Notes: a model not told the origin generated them from the letters alone. 50,632 nucleotides of DNA from JAFECT01 sp964432415 (GCA_964432415.1 CAYSNW010000023.1:1-50632); one strand, 5' to 3'; positions 32,099 to 41,346 are shown, numbered from the stretch's first letter. Made by a program: numbers and translations.

Positions 32099-33234
32099 CA
32101 GGCGCCTCCCGCGGCGGCGAGCTGGCCGTGGCCGATGGGCACCCAGCGCTTGACCTTCTGGCGGAACAGCAACCTCAGCGCCCAGACGGTGGCGACCACC
32201 GGGACCAGGTACTGCAGGACGTTGAGCCAGGCGTTGCCGGCGGCTGCGGCCTCCACGGCGAAGCCCATGATCCGCACGCCCGCCGCCATGGCCGAGGCTC
32301 GCGCGATGGTGCGGCCATAGCCCAGGCGGCTGAACGGCCCGCTCAGGACCCCGGCCAGGGCGATGGCCATGAAGGCCAGGTTGTAGAGCGGGTTGGCGAT
32401 GCGCGCGTGGGCCTCGGCCAGGAATTTCTTCTGGTTCTTCCGCTCCCAGGGCAGGTCCAGGTTGGGGAAGAACAGCTCGTGCATCCACAGGTCCGAGATC
32501 TTGTAGCGGAAGGCTTCGTCCGACTTGATGAAGGGCGACAGGTCGAACAGGTACTCGTCGTAGGACAGGTAGTTCAGCACGCCCGAGGGCGCGAACTCTT
32601 CGCTGGAGCCGTGGCGCAGGATCAGGGCTGGCTGGCCGTTGCGCTTGACGATGCGGCCCTCCTGGGCGGCGTAGGCGGTGGCGCCGGTCCCGTCGGGCTT
32701 CTGGACGTGGATGAAAGGGTTCCTGAGCAGCCCGTTCTGGTCGATCGACCGCACATAGACCGTCAGGCCCGACCCGGCCTCGACGAACTGGCCCTCGTGC
32801 ACCAGGGCCGCGGCCAGGTCGGTCTTGACCTTGAAGAACTCGACCCGCATCAGCCGCGCGCTCAGCGGCTGGACCCAGATGTTCAGGAACAGGGCGACCA
32901 GGGTGAAGATCACCCCAAGCTTCAGCGCCGGCGAAATCACGCGCCAGCGGTTCATGCCCGCCGCGTAGCAGATCACGATTTCCTGCTCGATCTGCAGGCG
33001 GTTCAGCCCGATCAGGGCGCCGACGAACACCGCCACCGGCAGGATCATGGAAATGACCGGCGGCAGGGCCAGGGCGGTCAGCTTGGCCAGCACCACCGGG
33101 CTCTGGCCGTTCTGCACGATGACATCGAGCGCGCTCAGCGTCTGGGAAAGCGTCGCGACAGCCGCCAGCGCCACCACGGCGCCCAGCACCGGGAGGGTCA
33201 GTTGACGGAAGAGATAGCGTTCGACCAGGGTCAT
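32098..33234 (-). CDS. lptF: LPS export permease LptF
   Basis: LptF partners LptG in the LPS extraction transporter. The 378-residue protein begins MTLVERYLFRQLTLPVLGAVVALAAVATLSQTL, carries QIEQEIVICYAAGMNRWRVISPALKLG (the cytoplasmic coupling region), a periplasmic beta-rich domain, and three C-terminal helices. LptF and LptG have exactly the same length here, consistent with their paralogy. The start at 33234 places the first helix correctly; upstream frame codons are low-complexity. First gene of the six-gene operon. Confidence 0.95.
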   Translation of the reverse strand: MTLVERYLFRQLTLPVLGAVVALAAVATLSQTLSALDVIVQNGQSPVVLAKLTALALPPVISMILPVAVFVGALIGLNRLQIEQEIVICYAAGMNRWRVISPALKLGVIFTLVALFLNIWVQPLSARLMRVEFFKVKTDLAAALVHEGQFVEAGSGLTVYVRSIDQNGLLRNPFIHVQKPDGTGATAYAAQEGRIVKRNGQPALILRHGSSEEFAPSGVLNYLSYDEYLFDLSPFIKSDEAFRYKISDLWMHELFFPNLDLPWERKNQKKFLAEAHARIANPLYNLAFMAIALAGVLSGPFSRLGYGRTIARASAMAAGVRIMGFAVEAAAAGNAWLNVLQYLVPVVATVWALRLLFRQKVKRWVPIGHGQLAAAGGA

Positions 33235-33592
33235 GAAGGGCGGGGGCGGCGTCGCAAGGTTCTCAGACAGGACTTTGTGGCGATCCCATGGAGGCTTGGC
33301 CGGTCCAGGGCAAGTATTCTTGGTTTCTTTCGTCGGGAAGGCGACGGAACGGCGGCGATTCGGGCGTTGGAGGACAGCATAGTCCGGCCGGGGGGCACGG
33401 TCGCGCACCATTGCTCGCCAGCCGGGCTCATGCGCAGCGATTCACCTCCCGAGCGGCCTCTCGGGGCAAGATCAGACCACTAGGCCCGCCGTCCCGGGGC
33501 ATGTAATACGAGGCTACACGTCGGGTCGCGGCCTTTCTCGACCCCCAACACGCGAGCGCGCGAAAGACGCGCCGATCAGGAGTCTCTGCGTT
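33235..33592. other. Gene-free region between lptF and pepA
   Basis: About 358 bases separate these divergent genes. No believable ORF was seen on either strand. It should hold both promoters. A weak CTATGC-like -10 for lptF lies on the minus strand near 33378-33383, and a GGCTACACG motif upstream of pepA (near 33512-33520) resembles a Caulobacter -10; neither has a convincing -35. A small palindrome CAAG-TATT-CTTG lies near 33309-33320. GGAG lies 11 bases before the pepA ATG. Confidence 0.4.
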
Positions 33593-35071
33593 ATGAAGAT
33601 CGAGTTTGTGGGCTCGCCCGCCGGGTCCGCTGTGGTCGCCCTGCTTGTCCACGAGGGCAAGGTCCTGGGCGCCTCCGGGCGCGAATACGACTCCGCCTCG
33701 CAGGGCGCGCTCACCCGGGCCCTAGGCGCCGGCCGGTTCACCGGCGCCCGCGTCAGCCACCTGACCCTGGTCGCCCCCCACGGCGTCACCGCGCCCCAGC
33801 TGATCCTGGTGGGCGCCGGGCCCGAGGACGGCTTCGGAGACGCCGCCCTGGAGGCCGCCGCCGGCCACGCCTACCACGCCGCCAAGATGAGCGGCTTCGA
33901 CACCCTGGCCATCGACGCCCGCGACCTGACCGCCGACCAGGCCGCCCGCGCCGGCTTCGCCGCGCGCCTGGCCAGCTATCGTTTCGACCGCTACCGCACC
34001 ACCGAGAAGGCCGAGGCCAAGCCCTCGATCAAGACCATCCAGATCGTGGTCGGCGACGCCAAGGCGGCCAAGGCGGCCTACGGTCCGCTGTCCGCCATCG
34101 CGGACGGAGTGTTCTTCACGCGCGACCTCGTCTCCGAGCCCGCAAACGTTGTTTTCCCCGAAGAATTCGCCAAGCGCTGCAAGTCGCTGGAGGCCCTGGG
34201 CCTCGAGATCGAGATCCTCGACGAGGCCGCGATGGCCAAGCTGGGCATGAACACCCTGCTGGCGGTCGGCATGGGCTCCACCAAGGAAAGCCGCCTGGTG
34301 GTGATGCGCTGGAATGGCGCGGCGGACAAGAAGGCCCAGCCGATCGCTTTCGTCGGCAAGGGCGTCTGCTTCGACTCCGGCGGCCTGTCGCTGAAGCCGC
34401 CGGAAGCCATGGAAGACATGAAGTGGGACATGGGCGGCGGCGGTGTGGTCGCGGGCCTGATGTGCGCGCTCGCCGGCCGCAAGGCCAAGGCCAATGTCGT
34501 AGGCGTCATCGGCCTGGTCGAGAACATGCCCGACGGCAACGCCCAGCGTCCCGGCGACGTGGTGGTCTCCATGTCCGGCCAGACCATCGAAGTCCTGAAC
34601 ACCGACGCCGAGGGCCGCCTCGTGCTGGCCGACGCCCTCTGGTACACCCAAGACCGTTTCAAGCCGAAGTTCATGGTCGATCTGGCGACCCTCACCGGCG
34701 CCATGATCGTCGCGCTGGGCTTCGACTATGCGGGCCTGTTCTCCAACAACGAGGACTTGGCCGGCAACCTGCTGGCGGCGTCCTCGGCTATGGGCGAGAA
34801 CCTGTGGCGCATGCCGCTGCCCGACAGCTACAACCGCCATATCGAGACCCCGATGGCGGATGTGAAGAACACCGGCAACGGCCGCAACGGCGGCTCGATC
34901 ACCGCCGCCCTGTTCCTGCAGAAGTTCGTCAACGGCCTGCCCTGGGCGCACCTGGACATCGCGCCGACCGCGTGGCGCAAGGACTCCAAGGTCCCGACCG
35001 TGCCGGACGGCGCCTCGGGCTTCGGGGTGCGGCTGCTCGATCGCCTGGTCGCGGACCACTACGAGGGCTGA
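33593..35071 (+). CDS. pepA: Leucyl aminopeptidase
   Basis: PepA is a cytoplasmic M17 metalloprotease that removes N-terminal residues from peptides. The 492-residue protein has a macro-like N-terminal domain and the catalytic C-terminal domain: VGKGVCFDSGGLSLKP, DMGGGGVVAGLM and the metal-binding signature NTDAEGRLVLADAL. In this lineage it is followed directly by holC, with six bases between them, so the two are likely co-transcribed. Confidence 0.96.
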   Translation: MKIEFVGSPAGSAVVALLVHEGKVLGASGREYDSASQGALTRALGAGRFTGARVSHLTLVAPHGVTAPQLILVGAGPEDGFGDAALEAAAGHAYHAAKMSGFDTLAIDARDLTADQAARAGFAARLASYRFDRYRTTEKAEAKPSIKTIQIVVGDAKAAKAAYGPLSAIADGVFFTRDLVSEPANVVFPEEFAKRCKSLEALGLEIEILDEAAMAKLGMNTLLAVGMGSTKESRLVVMRWNGAADKKAQPIAFVGKGVCFDSGGLSLKPPEAMEDMKWDMGGGGVVAGLMCALAGRKAKANVVGVIGLVENMPDGNAQRPGDVVVSMSGQTIEVLNTDAEGRLVLADALWYTQDRFKPKFMVDLATLTGAMIVALGFDYAGLFSNNEDLAGNLLAASSAMGENLWRMPLPDSYNRHIETPMADVKNTGNGRNGGSITAALFLQKFVNGLPWAHLDIAPTAWRKDSKVPTVPDGASGFGVRLLDRLVADHYEG

Positions 35072-35076
35072 TCACG

Positions 35077-35538
35077 ATGGCGGGCGGGGCCTGCGAGGTC
35101 TGGTTCTACCATCTGGAGCGCTCGTCGCTCGACCAGGTCCTGCCCGAACTCCTCGAGAAAACCCTGGCCAAGGGCTGGCGAGCGCTGGTGCGCTCGCCAG
35201 ACCGCGCGCGCCTGGACCACCTGGACGCCTGGCTGTGGAGCTGGAAGGACGACAGCTTCCTGCCCCACGGCATGGCCGACGAGCCCGAACCGGAACGCCA
35301 GCCCGTGCTGCTGAGCGCTGCAGCCGACAACCCCAACGACGCTCAGGCCCTGTTCATTCTGGACGGCGCAGAGTCGGGGCCGCTCGACGGCTTCGAACGG
35401 TGTATCCTGCTGTTTGACGGCCGCGACGAGACGGCGCTCGCCGAGGCGCGCAAGCGCTGGAGCGGGTTCAAGAAATCGGGCGCCCCGGTGTCCTACTGGA
35501 AGCAGACTGAACGCGGCGGATGGGAGAAACAGGCATGA
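35077..35538 (+). CDS. holC: DNA polymerase III subunit chi
   Basis: HolC links the clamp loader to single-strand-binding protein at the replication fork. The 153-residue protein has the family start CEVWFYHLERSSLDQVLPELLEKTL, the WLWSWKDDSFLPHG loop and PVLLSAAADNPNDAQALFILDGAE. The pepA-holC order is widespread in proteobacteria. Its last codons overlap the start of the I78 gene (ATGA). Confidence 0.93.
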   Translation: MAGGACEVWFYHLERSSLDQVLPELLEKTLAKGWRALVRSPDRARLDHLDAWLWSWKDDSFLPHGMADEPEPERQPVLLSAAADNPNDAQALFILDGAESGPLDGFERCILLFDGRDETALAEARKRWSGFKKSGAPVSYWKQTERGGWEKQA

Positions 35539-35831
35539 TCCGGAAACTCGCGACGATCGCCGCTATGACGGCGCTGTGGTCCTGCGCCGCCGCCCAGGGA
35601 GACGCCAAGCCCATGCCCGCCAAGCCGACCGCGCCGCCCGACACCTGCGGCGCCAACGCCTACCAGTACCTGATCGGCAAGCCGAAGAGCGCCATTCCCC
35701 ACGCCCCGGCCGGCGCCAAATGGCGGGTCACTTCGTCGGCGGACGCGGTGACCATGGACTACGTCGAGGCCCGCATGAACATCGTCTGGGACGCCAAGAC
35801 CCAGAAGGTGATCAAGGTGCGCTGCGGCTAG
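35535..35831 (+). CDS. Secreted I78-family peptidase inhibitor
   Basis: The 98-residue precursor has a short hydrophobic N-terminus with a cysteine (MTALWSCAAAQG), perhaps a lipobox. The mature part matches I78: DTCGANAYQYLIGKPKSAI, VTMDYVEARMNIVWD and the terminal IKVRCG. I78 inhibitors block serine proteases and resemble plant serpin-like small inhibitors. It overlaps holC by four bases. A role in protecting envelope proteins is a guess. Confidence 0.82.
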   Translation: MIRKLATIAAMTALWSCAAAQGDAKPMPAKPTAPPDTCGANAYQYLIGKPKSAIPHAPAGAKWRVTSSADAVTMDYVEARMNIVWDAKTQKVIKVRCG

Positions 35832-35867
35832 CTGGACAGCTCCGGAGGCGTCTGCCCTATTGGCGGC

Positions 35868-36383
35868 ATGAAGCTTCACCTGATCCTGATCGCCCTGCTC
35901 GGATGCCTGCTCGCGCCGACACCATCGAGCGCGGCGCTGCCGCCGCCGCCGCCCGGCACCCCGAGCGCCTGGCCGTCCGGCCGCCTCGGTGTCATCGGCG
36001 GCAATCCCCAGGCCATCCATTTCCTGATCATGGACCAGTCGCAAGAGCGAGACGGCCGCGTCGATTTCTGGATCCTGACCGTGTGGGACACGCCGGTCGT
36101 CCTGACCGGGACGAGCACCGTGCGCGCCTCGGTCTCCCATCGAGTGATCGACTGTGCGGCGCATACGGATGAGCTGATCGCCGACGCCGGCTTCAACGAC
36201 GAGGGCAAGCGGGTGATCTGGCTCGATCCGGAAGCGCCCGAACCGATCAAGGCGGGCGGGACCGGCGCCTGGGCGGAAGCGGCCTTCTGCAGACACGAAA
36301 CGCAGCCGACGGAGTTCGTTGTCGGGACTCCCGCGGCGATCGTTCTGACCCGCCAACGGATCGCCGCGGCGCGCGGAGGCTAG
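35868..36383 (+). CDS. Secreted hypothetical protein
   Basis: This 171-residue protein has a signal peptide (MKLHLILIALLGCLLAPTPSSAA) followed by a Pro-rich PPPPPGTP segment. The mature domain contains HFLIMDQSQERDGRVDFWILTVWDTP and two cysteines (HRVIDCAAH; AAFCRHET). It is 37 bases downstream of the I78 gene and ends in a four-base overlap with the convergent ABC-F gene. Family not recognised. Confidence 0.65.
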   Translation: MKLHLILIALLGCLLAPTPSSAALPPPPPGTPSAWPSGRLGVIGGNPQAIHFLIMDQSQERDGRVDFWILTVWDTPVVLTGTSTVRASVSHRVIDCAAHTDELIADAGFNDEGKRVIWLDPEAPEPIKAGGTGAWAEAAFCRHETQPTEFVVGTPAAIVLTRQRIAAARGG

Positions 36384-38278
36384 AGTCCCGCCTCGACCTT
36401 CGCTGCCTCGTAGGCCTCCGCAGCGGCCATCCAGTCCGCCTCGGTCGCCGCCATCTCCTGTTCGAGCTTCGCCTTGTCACGGAGAATCTCCGTGGCGCGC
36501 GCCGGACTGGTGGTGAACAGGTCCGGATCGGACAGGGCCCGGTTCAGCTTGGCGATCTCGAAGGCGAGGTGATCCACCTTCTTTTCAAGATCATCCGCTT
36601 TCTTCTTGATCGGTGAAATGCGCTGGCGGGCGTCGGCGGCGGCCTTGCGCTGCTCCTTGGCTGAGCGGGCGTCCAGCTTGGGAGCCGTGCTCCTGGCCGC
36701 GCCTTCCGACCCGGGCTTGGTGCGGTCCAGCACGAAGCGGGCGTAGTCCTCCATATCGCCGTCGAAGGGGACGATGGTGTTATTGGCGGTCAGCCACAGC
36801 CGGTCGGCGACCAGTTCCATCAGCGAGCGGTCGTGGGTGATGATCACCACCGCCCCGTCGTAGTCGTTGAGCGCATCCAGCAGGGCGCGGCGGCTGTCGA
36901 TGTCCAGGTGGTTGGTGGGCTCGTCCAGGATCAGCAGGTGCGGCGCTTCCATGGCCACCATGTTGAGCAGCAGCCGCGCGCGTTCGCCGCCCGACAGGTC
37001 CTGAACCTTGGTCTCGGCCTTGGCGGCGTCGAATCCGAAGGAGCCCAGGCGCGCGCGGCGCTGGGACTCCGACGCCTCCGGCAGGGCGCGGCGCATGATG
37101 TCGATCGGCGTCTCCTGGGGATCGAGCGCCTCGATCTGGTGCTGGTGGAACCAGCCGACCTTCATGCGCCGGTCTTTCCAGACTTCGCCCGCCATGCCCT
37201 CGATGGCCCCGGCCAGCAGCTTGGCGAAGGTCGACTTGCCCGCGCCGTTGACCCCAAGCAGGCCGATGCGGTCGTCGACGTCGAGCCGGAGAGTCATGTT
37301 GCGCAGGATCGCCCGGTCGCCATAGCCGACGGCGGCGTTCTCCAGCCGCACCAGCGGCGGCGACAGCGCCTTCTTCGGCGAAGGCAGGTGGAACGGGGCC
37401 ACGCGCTCGCCGATCACAGCGGCGATGGGGGTCAGCTTCTGCAGGCGTTTCAGACGCGACTGGGCCTGGCTGGCCTTTGAGGCCTTGGCGCGGAAACGGT
37501 CGACGAAGGACTGCAGGTGGGCGCGCTCGGCTTCCTGCTTGGCGCGCGCGGCGCTCTGCAGGCGCGCCTTTTCCGCCTTCTGGCGTTCGAACTGGTCGTA
37601 GCCGCCGGTGTAGAAGTCGAGCTTTCCCTCGCGCAGGTGGATGATGGCCTGCACCGAATTGTTCAGCAGTTCGCGGTCGTGGCTGATGACCAGGGCGGCG
37701 TTGGGGTAGCGCTTCAGGCGCGCCTCCAGCCACAGGGCGCCTTCCAGATCGAGGTAGTTGGTCGGTTCGTCCAGCAGCAGCAGGTCGGGCTCGGCCAGCA
37801 GGGCGCCGGCGAGCGTCGCGCGCATGCGCCAGCCGCCGGAGAAGTCCGACATCGGGCGGCTGAGATCCTCGGTGGTGAAGCCCAGGCCGCTCAGGATCTC
37901 GCCGGCGCGGGCCGGAGCGCGGTCAGCCTCGATGGCGTCGAGGTCGGCGTGAATCTCGGCCTGCTGCTCCGGCGGCGCCGTGTCGGCCAGCTTCATCAGG
38001 CGTGCGCGGCGCAGGTCCAGCGCCAGCACGGCGTCGATGAGCAGGGTGGGGGAGGAGGCCACCTCCTGGTCCACCGTGGCGATGCGCCAGGCCCTGGGCG
38101 TGATGATGTCGCCGCCCGTGGGCGAGTGCTCGCCCAGGATCAGCTTGAACAGGGTGGACTTGCCCGCGCCGTTGCGCCCGACGAAGCCGACCTTCATGCC
38201 GGGAGGGATGGTGACGGACGCGTCGTCGAAGAAGCGTCGGCCCCACGCGGTGAAGCTCAAATCTTTGATCTGCAACAT
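36380..38278 (-). CDS. ABC-F family ATPase
   Basis: ABC-F proteins have two ABC domains, no membrane part, and act on ribosomes to relieve stalling or confer resistance. The 632-residue protein has Walker A GRNGAGKST near residue 35, signature FSGGWRMR, Walker B LLLLDEPTNYLD, then the interdomain linker, second Walker A GVNGAGKST, signature LSGGERAR and LLILDEPTNHLD, and a C-terminal Lys-rich coiled coil (RKAAADARQRISPIKKKADDLEKK). The closest families are Uup or YheS; which one cannot be settled here. Confidence 0.93.
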   Translation of the reverse strand: MLQIKDLSFTAWGRRFFDDASVTIPPGMKVGFVGRNGAGKSTLFKLILGEHSPTGGDIITPRAWRIATVDQEVASSPTLLIDAVLALDLRRARLMKLADTAPPEQQAEIHADLDAIEADRAPARAGEILSGLGFTTEDLSRPMSDFSGGWRMRATLAGALLAEPDLLLLDEPTNYLDLEGALWLEARLKRYPNAALVISHDRELLNNSVQAIIHLREGKLDFYTGGYDQFERQKAEKARLQSAARAKQEAERAHLQSFVDRFRAKASKASQAQSRLKRLQKLTPIAAVIGERVAPFHLPSPKKALSPPLVRLENAAVGYGDRAILRNMTLRLDVDDRIGLLGVNGAGKSTFAKLLAGAIEGMAGEVWKDRRMKVGWFHQHQIEALDPQETPIDIMRRALPEASESQRRARLGSFGFDAAKAETKVQDLSGGERARLLLNMVAMEAPHLLILDEPTNHLDIDSRRALLDALNDYDGAVVIITHDRSLMELVADRLWLTANNTIVPFDGDMEDYARFVLDRTKPGSEGAARSTAPKLDARSAKEQRKAAADARQRISPIKKKADDLEKKVDHLAFEIAKLNRALSDPDLFTTSPARATEILRDKAKLEQEMAATEADWMAAAEAYEAAKVEAGL

Positions 38279-38304
38279 GAGTAGGAATTACGGCCGGGGC
38301 GGGT

Positions 38305-38332
38305 TTGCTAAGGCGGGGCGCACGGCTATAAG
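38305..38332 (+). promoter_or_regulatory. Candidate ndk promoter
   Basis: TTGCTA (38305-38310), a 16-base spacer and TATAAG (38327-38332) precede ndk; GCTATAAG fits the Caulobacter GCTANAWC -10 at seven of eight positions. Initiation is expected near 38339. Confidence 0.5.
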
Positions 38333-38368
38333 CCCGCGACCTTTGAAACACCAACTTTCGTGTGTGGA

Positions 38369-38788
38369 ATGACCGAACGCACCTTCTCCATCATCAAGCC
38401 CGACGCCACCGAGCGGAACCTGACCGGCAAGGTCAACGCCGTGATCGAGGCCGCCGGCCTGCGCATCGTGGCCCAGCGCCGCATCAGAATGAGCCGCGCC
38501 CAGGCCGAAAAGTTCTATGAAATCCACAAGGAACGCCCGTTCTTTGGCGAACTGGTCGACTTCATGACCTCGGGCCCCGTGGTCGTGCAGGTCCTGGAAG
38601 GCGACAATGCCGTCGCCCGCTACCGCGACGTCATGGGCGCCACCAACCCCGAGAACGCGGCGGACGGCACCATCCGCAAGCTCTACGCCCGCAACGTGGG
38701 TGAGAACTCGGTCCACGGCTCCGACTCGGCGGACAACGCCAGGCTCGAGATCGCGCAGTTCTTCACGGACGCCGACATCGTCGGCTGA
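38369..38788 (+). CDS. ndk: Nucleoside diphosphate kinase
   Basis: Ndk exchanges gamma-phosphates between nucleoside di- and triphosphates through a phosphohistidine. The 139-residue enzyme begins MTERTFSIIKPDATERN, and has the NVGENSVHGSDS active-site loop with His116 as the phospho-acceptor. The ATG at 38369 is supported by the promoter and by the family start. A hairpin follows the gene. Confidence 0.98.
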   Translation: MTERTFSIIKPDATERNLTGKVNAVIEAAGLRIVAQRRIRMSRAQAEKFYEIHKERPFFGELVDFMTSGPVVVQVLEGDNAVARYRDVMGATNPENAADGTIRKLYARNVGENSVHGSDSADNARLEIAQFFTDADIVG

Positions 38789-38813
38789 TCGCAGCGCTGT
38801 TGCATCTGACGGG

Positions 38814-38833
38814 GGCCGGGGCGAAAGCTCCGG
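38814..38833 (+). terminator. Hairpin after ndk
   Basis: GCCGGGGC pairs with GCTCCGGC around a GAAA tetraloop, with one G-T wobble, and is followed by a T-containing stretch (TCCTGTCGTTT). It is a probable terminator between ndk and the esterase gene. Confidence 0.5.
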
Positions 38834-38857
38834 CTCCTGTCGTTTGCGGAGCCTTCC

Positions 38858-39676
38858 ATGCGTCTCCTGGTCCTGATCGCCCTGGGCGTGCTGTTCGCCG
38901 CCCCGGCCCAAGCCGCATCGGGCGGCCGCCCGATCGTCATCGGACAGTCCTATACGCTGCCTTCGGCGGTGCTCGGAGAAACGCGCCGGATCAACGTTTA
39001 CCTGCCCCCGAGCTACGGGCAGGGGACGAAGACCTATCCCGTCATTGTCCTGCTCGACGGCGGCGAGGCGGAGGACTTCCACCACATCACCGGCCTGGTG
39101 CAGGTCGGCTCGGTCGACGGGGTGACCCGCGAGGTGATCGTGGTCGGGGTCGAGAACACCGACCGCAAGCGCGACCTGACCTACCCTTCGAGCGAGCCGA
39201 AGGAGCAGAAGGCGCTGCCGACCAGCGGCGGCTCGGCCAGGTTCCGCACCTTCCTGGCCGACGAGCTCAGCCCCTGGATCAGAGCCAACTACCGGACCTC
39301 CAGCGAGACGGCGCTGATGGGTGAATCCCTGGCCGGCCTGTTCGTGGTCGAGACCTTCCTCGACCGGCCGGAGCTGTTCACCGACTACATCGCCATCAGC
39401 CCGAGCCTCTGGTGGGATAAGGAGATTCTGTCCCATCGGGCGGCCGAGGCCTTCAAGCGCCATGACTACGCCGGCAAGTCGTTTTCCCTGTCGGTGGCCT
39501 GGGAGGGCGGGGCGATGGAGCCGGGCGCCCAGACCCTGGCCGATGCGCTCAAGACGGTCGCGCCGAAAGGCCTGAAGTGGCGCTTCGACCCCATGCCGGA
39601 CGAGCGGCACGCCACGATCTACGACCCGGCGGCGATCAAGGCGATCCGCTGGCTGTTCGCGGCGCCGGCGTCCTAG
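38858..39676 (+). CDS. Secreted esterase of the putative esterase (EsteraseD/BesA) family
   Basis: The 272-residue protein has a signal peptide (MRLLVLIALGVLFAAPAQAA) and the alpha/beta-hydrolase fold. It includes RRINVYLPPSYGQGTKTYPVIVLLDGG, the nucleophile elbow GESLAG with Ser157, and SPSLWWD, the family motif. A DERHA segment likely carries the catalytic His. Relatives hydrolyse ferric siderophores or S-formylglutathione; the secretion signal favours an envelope role, but the substrate is unknown. It overlaps the convergent purN by four bases. Confidence 0.85.
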   Translation: MRLLVLIALGVLFAAPAQAASGGRPIVIGQSYTLPSAVLGETRRINVYLPPSYGQGTKTYPVIVLLDGGEAEDFHHITGLVQVGSVDGVTREVIVVGVENTDRKRDLTYPSSEPKEQKALPTSGGSARFRTFLADELSPWIRANYRTSSETALMGESLAGLFVVETFLDRPELFTDYIAISPSLWWDKEILSHRAAEAFKRHDYAGKSFSLSVAWEGGAMEPGAQTLADALKTVAPKGLKWRFDPMPDERHATIYDPAAIKAIRWLFAAPAS

Positions 39677-40293
39677 AGGCTGACCAGTATCGCGGCTGGA
39701 TCGGTCTTGGACCGCCCGGGATCGGCCACGAGCCGGGCCAGACAGGCCGGATAGAGCCGGTGCTCGGCCTTGAGCACCCGTGCCCCGAGGGTCTCCTCGT
39801 CGTCGCCTTCCAGCACGGGTACCGCGGCCTGGCCGACGATGGGACCTTCATCGACGCCTTCCGACACCAGATGCACGGTGCAGCCATGTACCTTAACCCC
39901 GGCTTCGAGCGCGCGTCGGTGGGTGTCCAGGCCCGGGAACAGCGGCAGCAGCGACGGGTGGATGTTCAGCATCCGGCCCGACCAGGCGCCGACCAGGTGT
40001 GGGCTCAGCACCCGCATGTAGCCGGCCAGCGCCACCCACTCGACGCCGTGCTCGCGCAGGGCGGAGTCGATCAGAACTTCATGGCTCTCCCGGTCCTTGC
40101 CGAAGTCGCGGTGATCGATGGCCAGGGTCGCCGCGCCGTAGCTCCGCGCGATCTCGAGCCCCGCCGCATCGGGCCGGTTGGAGACGACTAGGGCGATCTC
40201 GGCCGGGTAGGCCGGATCCTTCGCCGCCTCGCACAGGGCCTGCATGTTCGAACCGCGGCCCGAGATCAGGACCCCGACCTTGACCCGGCTCAT
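39673..40293 (-). CDS. purN: Phosphoribosylglycinamide formyltransferase
   Basis: PurN adds a formyl group from formyl-tetrahydrofolate to GAR, step three of purine synthesis. The 206-residue enzyme has the ISGRGSNMQAL N-terminal loop, MLNIHPSLLPLFPGLDTH with the catalytic His, and the TVHLVSEGVDEGPIVGQ motif with the catalytic Asp. It overlaps purM by four bases. Confidence 0.97.
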   Translation of the reverse strand: MSRVKVGVLISGRGSNMQALCEAAKDPAYPAEIALVVSNRPDAAGLEIARSYGAATLAIDHRDFGKDRESHEVLIDSALREHGVEWVALAGYMRVLSPHLVGAWSGRMLNIHPSLLPLFPGLDTHRRALEAGVKVHGCTVHLVSEGVDEGPIVGQAAVPVLEGDDEETLGARVLKAEHRLYPACLARLVADPGRSKTDPAAILVSL

Positions 40294-41315
40294 GCGGTGG
40301 CGAGCTCCCCGCAGACGAAGGCTTCCTCGCCGGCGTTCAGCAGGGCCGCCAGCACGGGCTCGGCGTCGGCGGGCGCCACGATGAGCATGAAGCCGACGCC
40401 GCAGTTGAAGGTGCGCCGCAGTTCATGCTCGGCCACGCCGCCGACCTCCTGCAGCCACCCGAACACCGCGGGCAGCTCCCAGGCGTTCCAGTCAAAGCGG
40501 GCCTGCATGCCCTTGGCGATCGCCCGAGGCGGGTTTTCGATCAGACCGCCGCCGGTAATGTGGGCGCCGCCCTTGATCAGGCCGGCCTTCATCAGGGGCA
40601 CCAGCGGCTTCACATAGATACGGGTGGGCGCCATCAGCGCCTCGGCCAGGCTCTTGCCCGGAGCGAACGGCGCCGCGTCCGACCAGGCCAGGCCCGAGCG
40701 CTCCACGATCTTGCGCACCAGGGAGTAGCCGTTGGAGTGCGGCCCGGACGAGCCGATGCCGATCAGCAGGTCGCCGGGCCTCTGGTCGTCGAGCCGCGGG
40801 AGGACCCCGTCACGGTTGACCGCGCCCACGGAAAAGCCCGCCAGGTCGTAGTCGCCTTCGCCGTACATTCCCGGCATCTCGGCCGTCTCGCCGCCCACCA
40901 GGGCGCAGCCGGCCTGGCGGCAGCCTTCGGCGATGCCGGCGACCACGCGTCGGGCCACTTCGACGTCGAGTTTCGCGGTCGCGTAGTAGTCCAGGAACAT
41001 CAGCGGCTCGGCGCCCTGGGCCAGCAGATCGTTCACGCACATGGCCACCAGATCGACGCCGACCGAATCATGCAGACCGGTCTCGATGGCGACCTTCAGC
41101 TTGGTGCCGACCCCGTCGGTGGTGGTCACCAGCAGCGGATCGTCGTAGCCGGCGGCCTTCAGATCGAACAGCGCCCCGAACCCCCCCAGCGAGGGCTCCG
41201 CGCCGGGCCGCGCGGTCGAGCGCGCAAGGGGCTTGATGGCGTCGACCAGCGCCTCGCCCGCGTCGATGTCCACGCCCGCGTCGGCGTAGGTGAGGCCGTT
41301 TGGCCGCTCAGCCAT
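40290..41315 (-). CDS. purM: Phosphoribosylformylglycinamidine cyclo-ligase
   Basis: PurM closes the imidazole ring of AIR, step five of purine synthesis. The 341-residue protein begins LTYADAGVDIDAGEALVDAIKPL, and has TDGVGTKLKVA, VGGETAEMPGMY and the GIGSSGPHSNGYSLVR loop. GAGGA lies about eight bases before the ATG at 41315. It overlaps purN and is divergent from rnd. Confidence 0.97.
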   Translation of the reverse strand: MAERPNGLTYADAGVDIDAGEALVDAIKPLARSTARPGAEPSLGGFGALFDLKAAGYDDPLLVTTTDGVGTKLKVAIETGLHDSVGVDLVAMCVNDLLAQGAEPLMFLDYYATAKLDVEVARRVVAGIAEGCRQAGCALVGGETAEMPGMYGEGDYDLAGFSVGAVNRDGVLPRLDDQRPGDLLIGIGSSGPHSNGYSLVRKIVERSGLAWSDAAPFAPGKSLAEALMAPTRIYVKPLVPLMKAGLIKGGAHITGGGLIENPPRAIAKGMQARFDWNAWELPAVFGWLQEVGGVAEHELRRTFNCGVGFMLIVAPADAEPVLAALLNAGEEAFVCGELATA

Positions 41316-41346
41316 GTGAAAATCCTCGAAATACGCGCGTCGCGAC

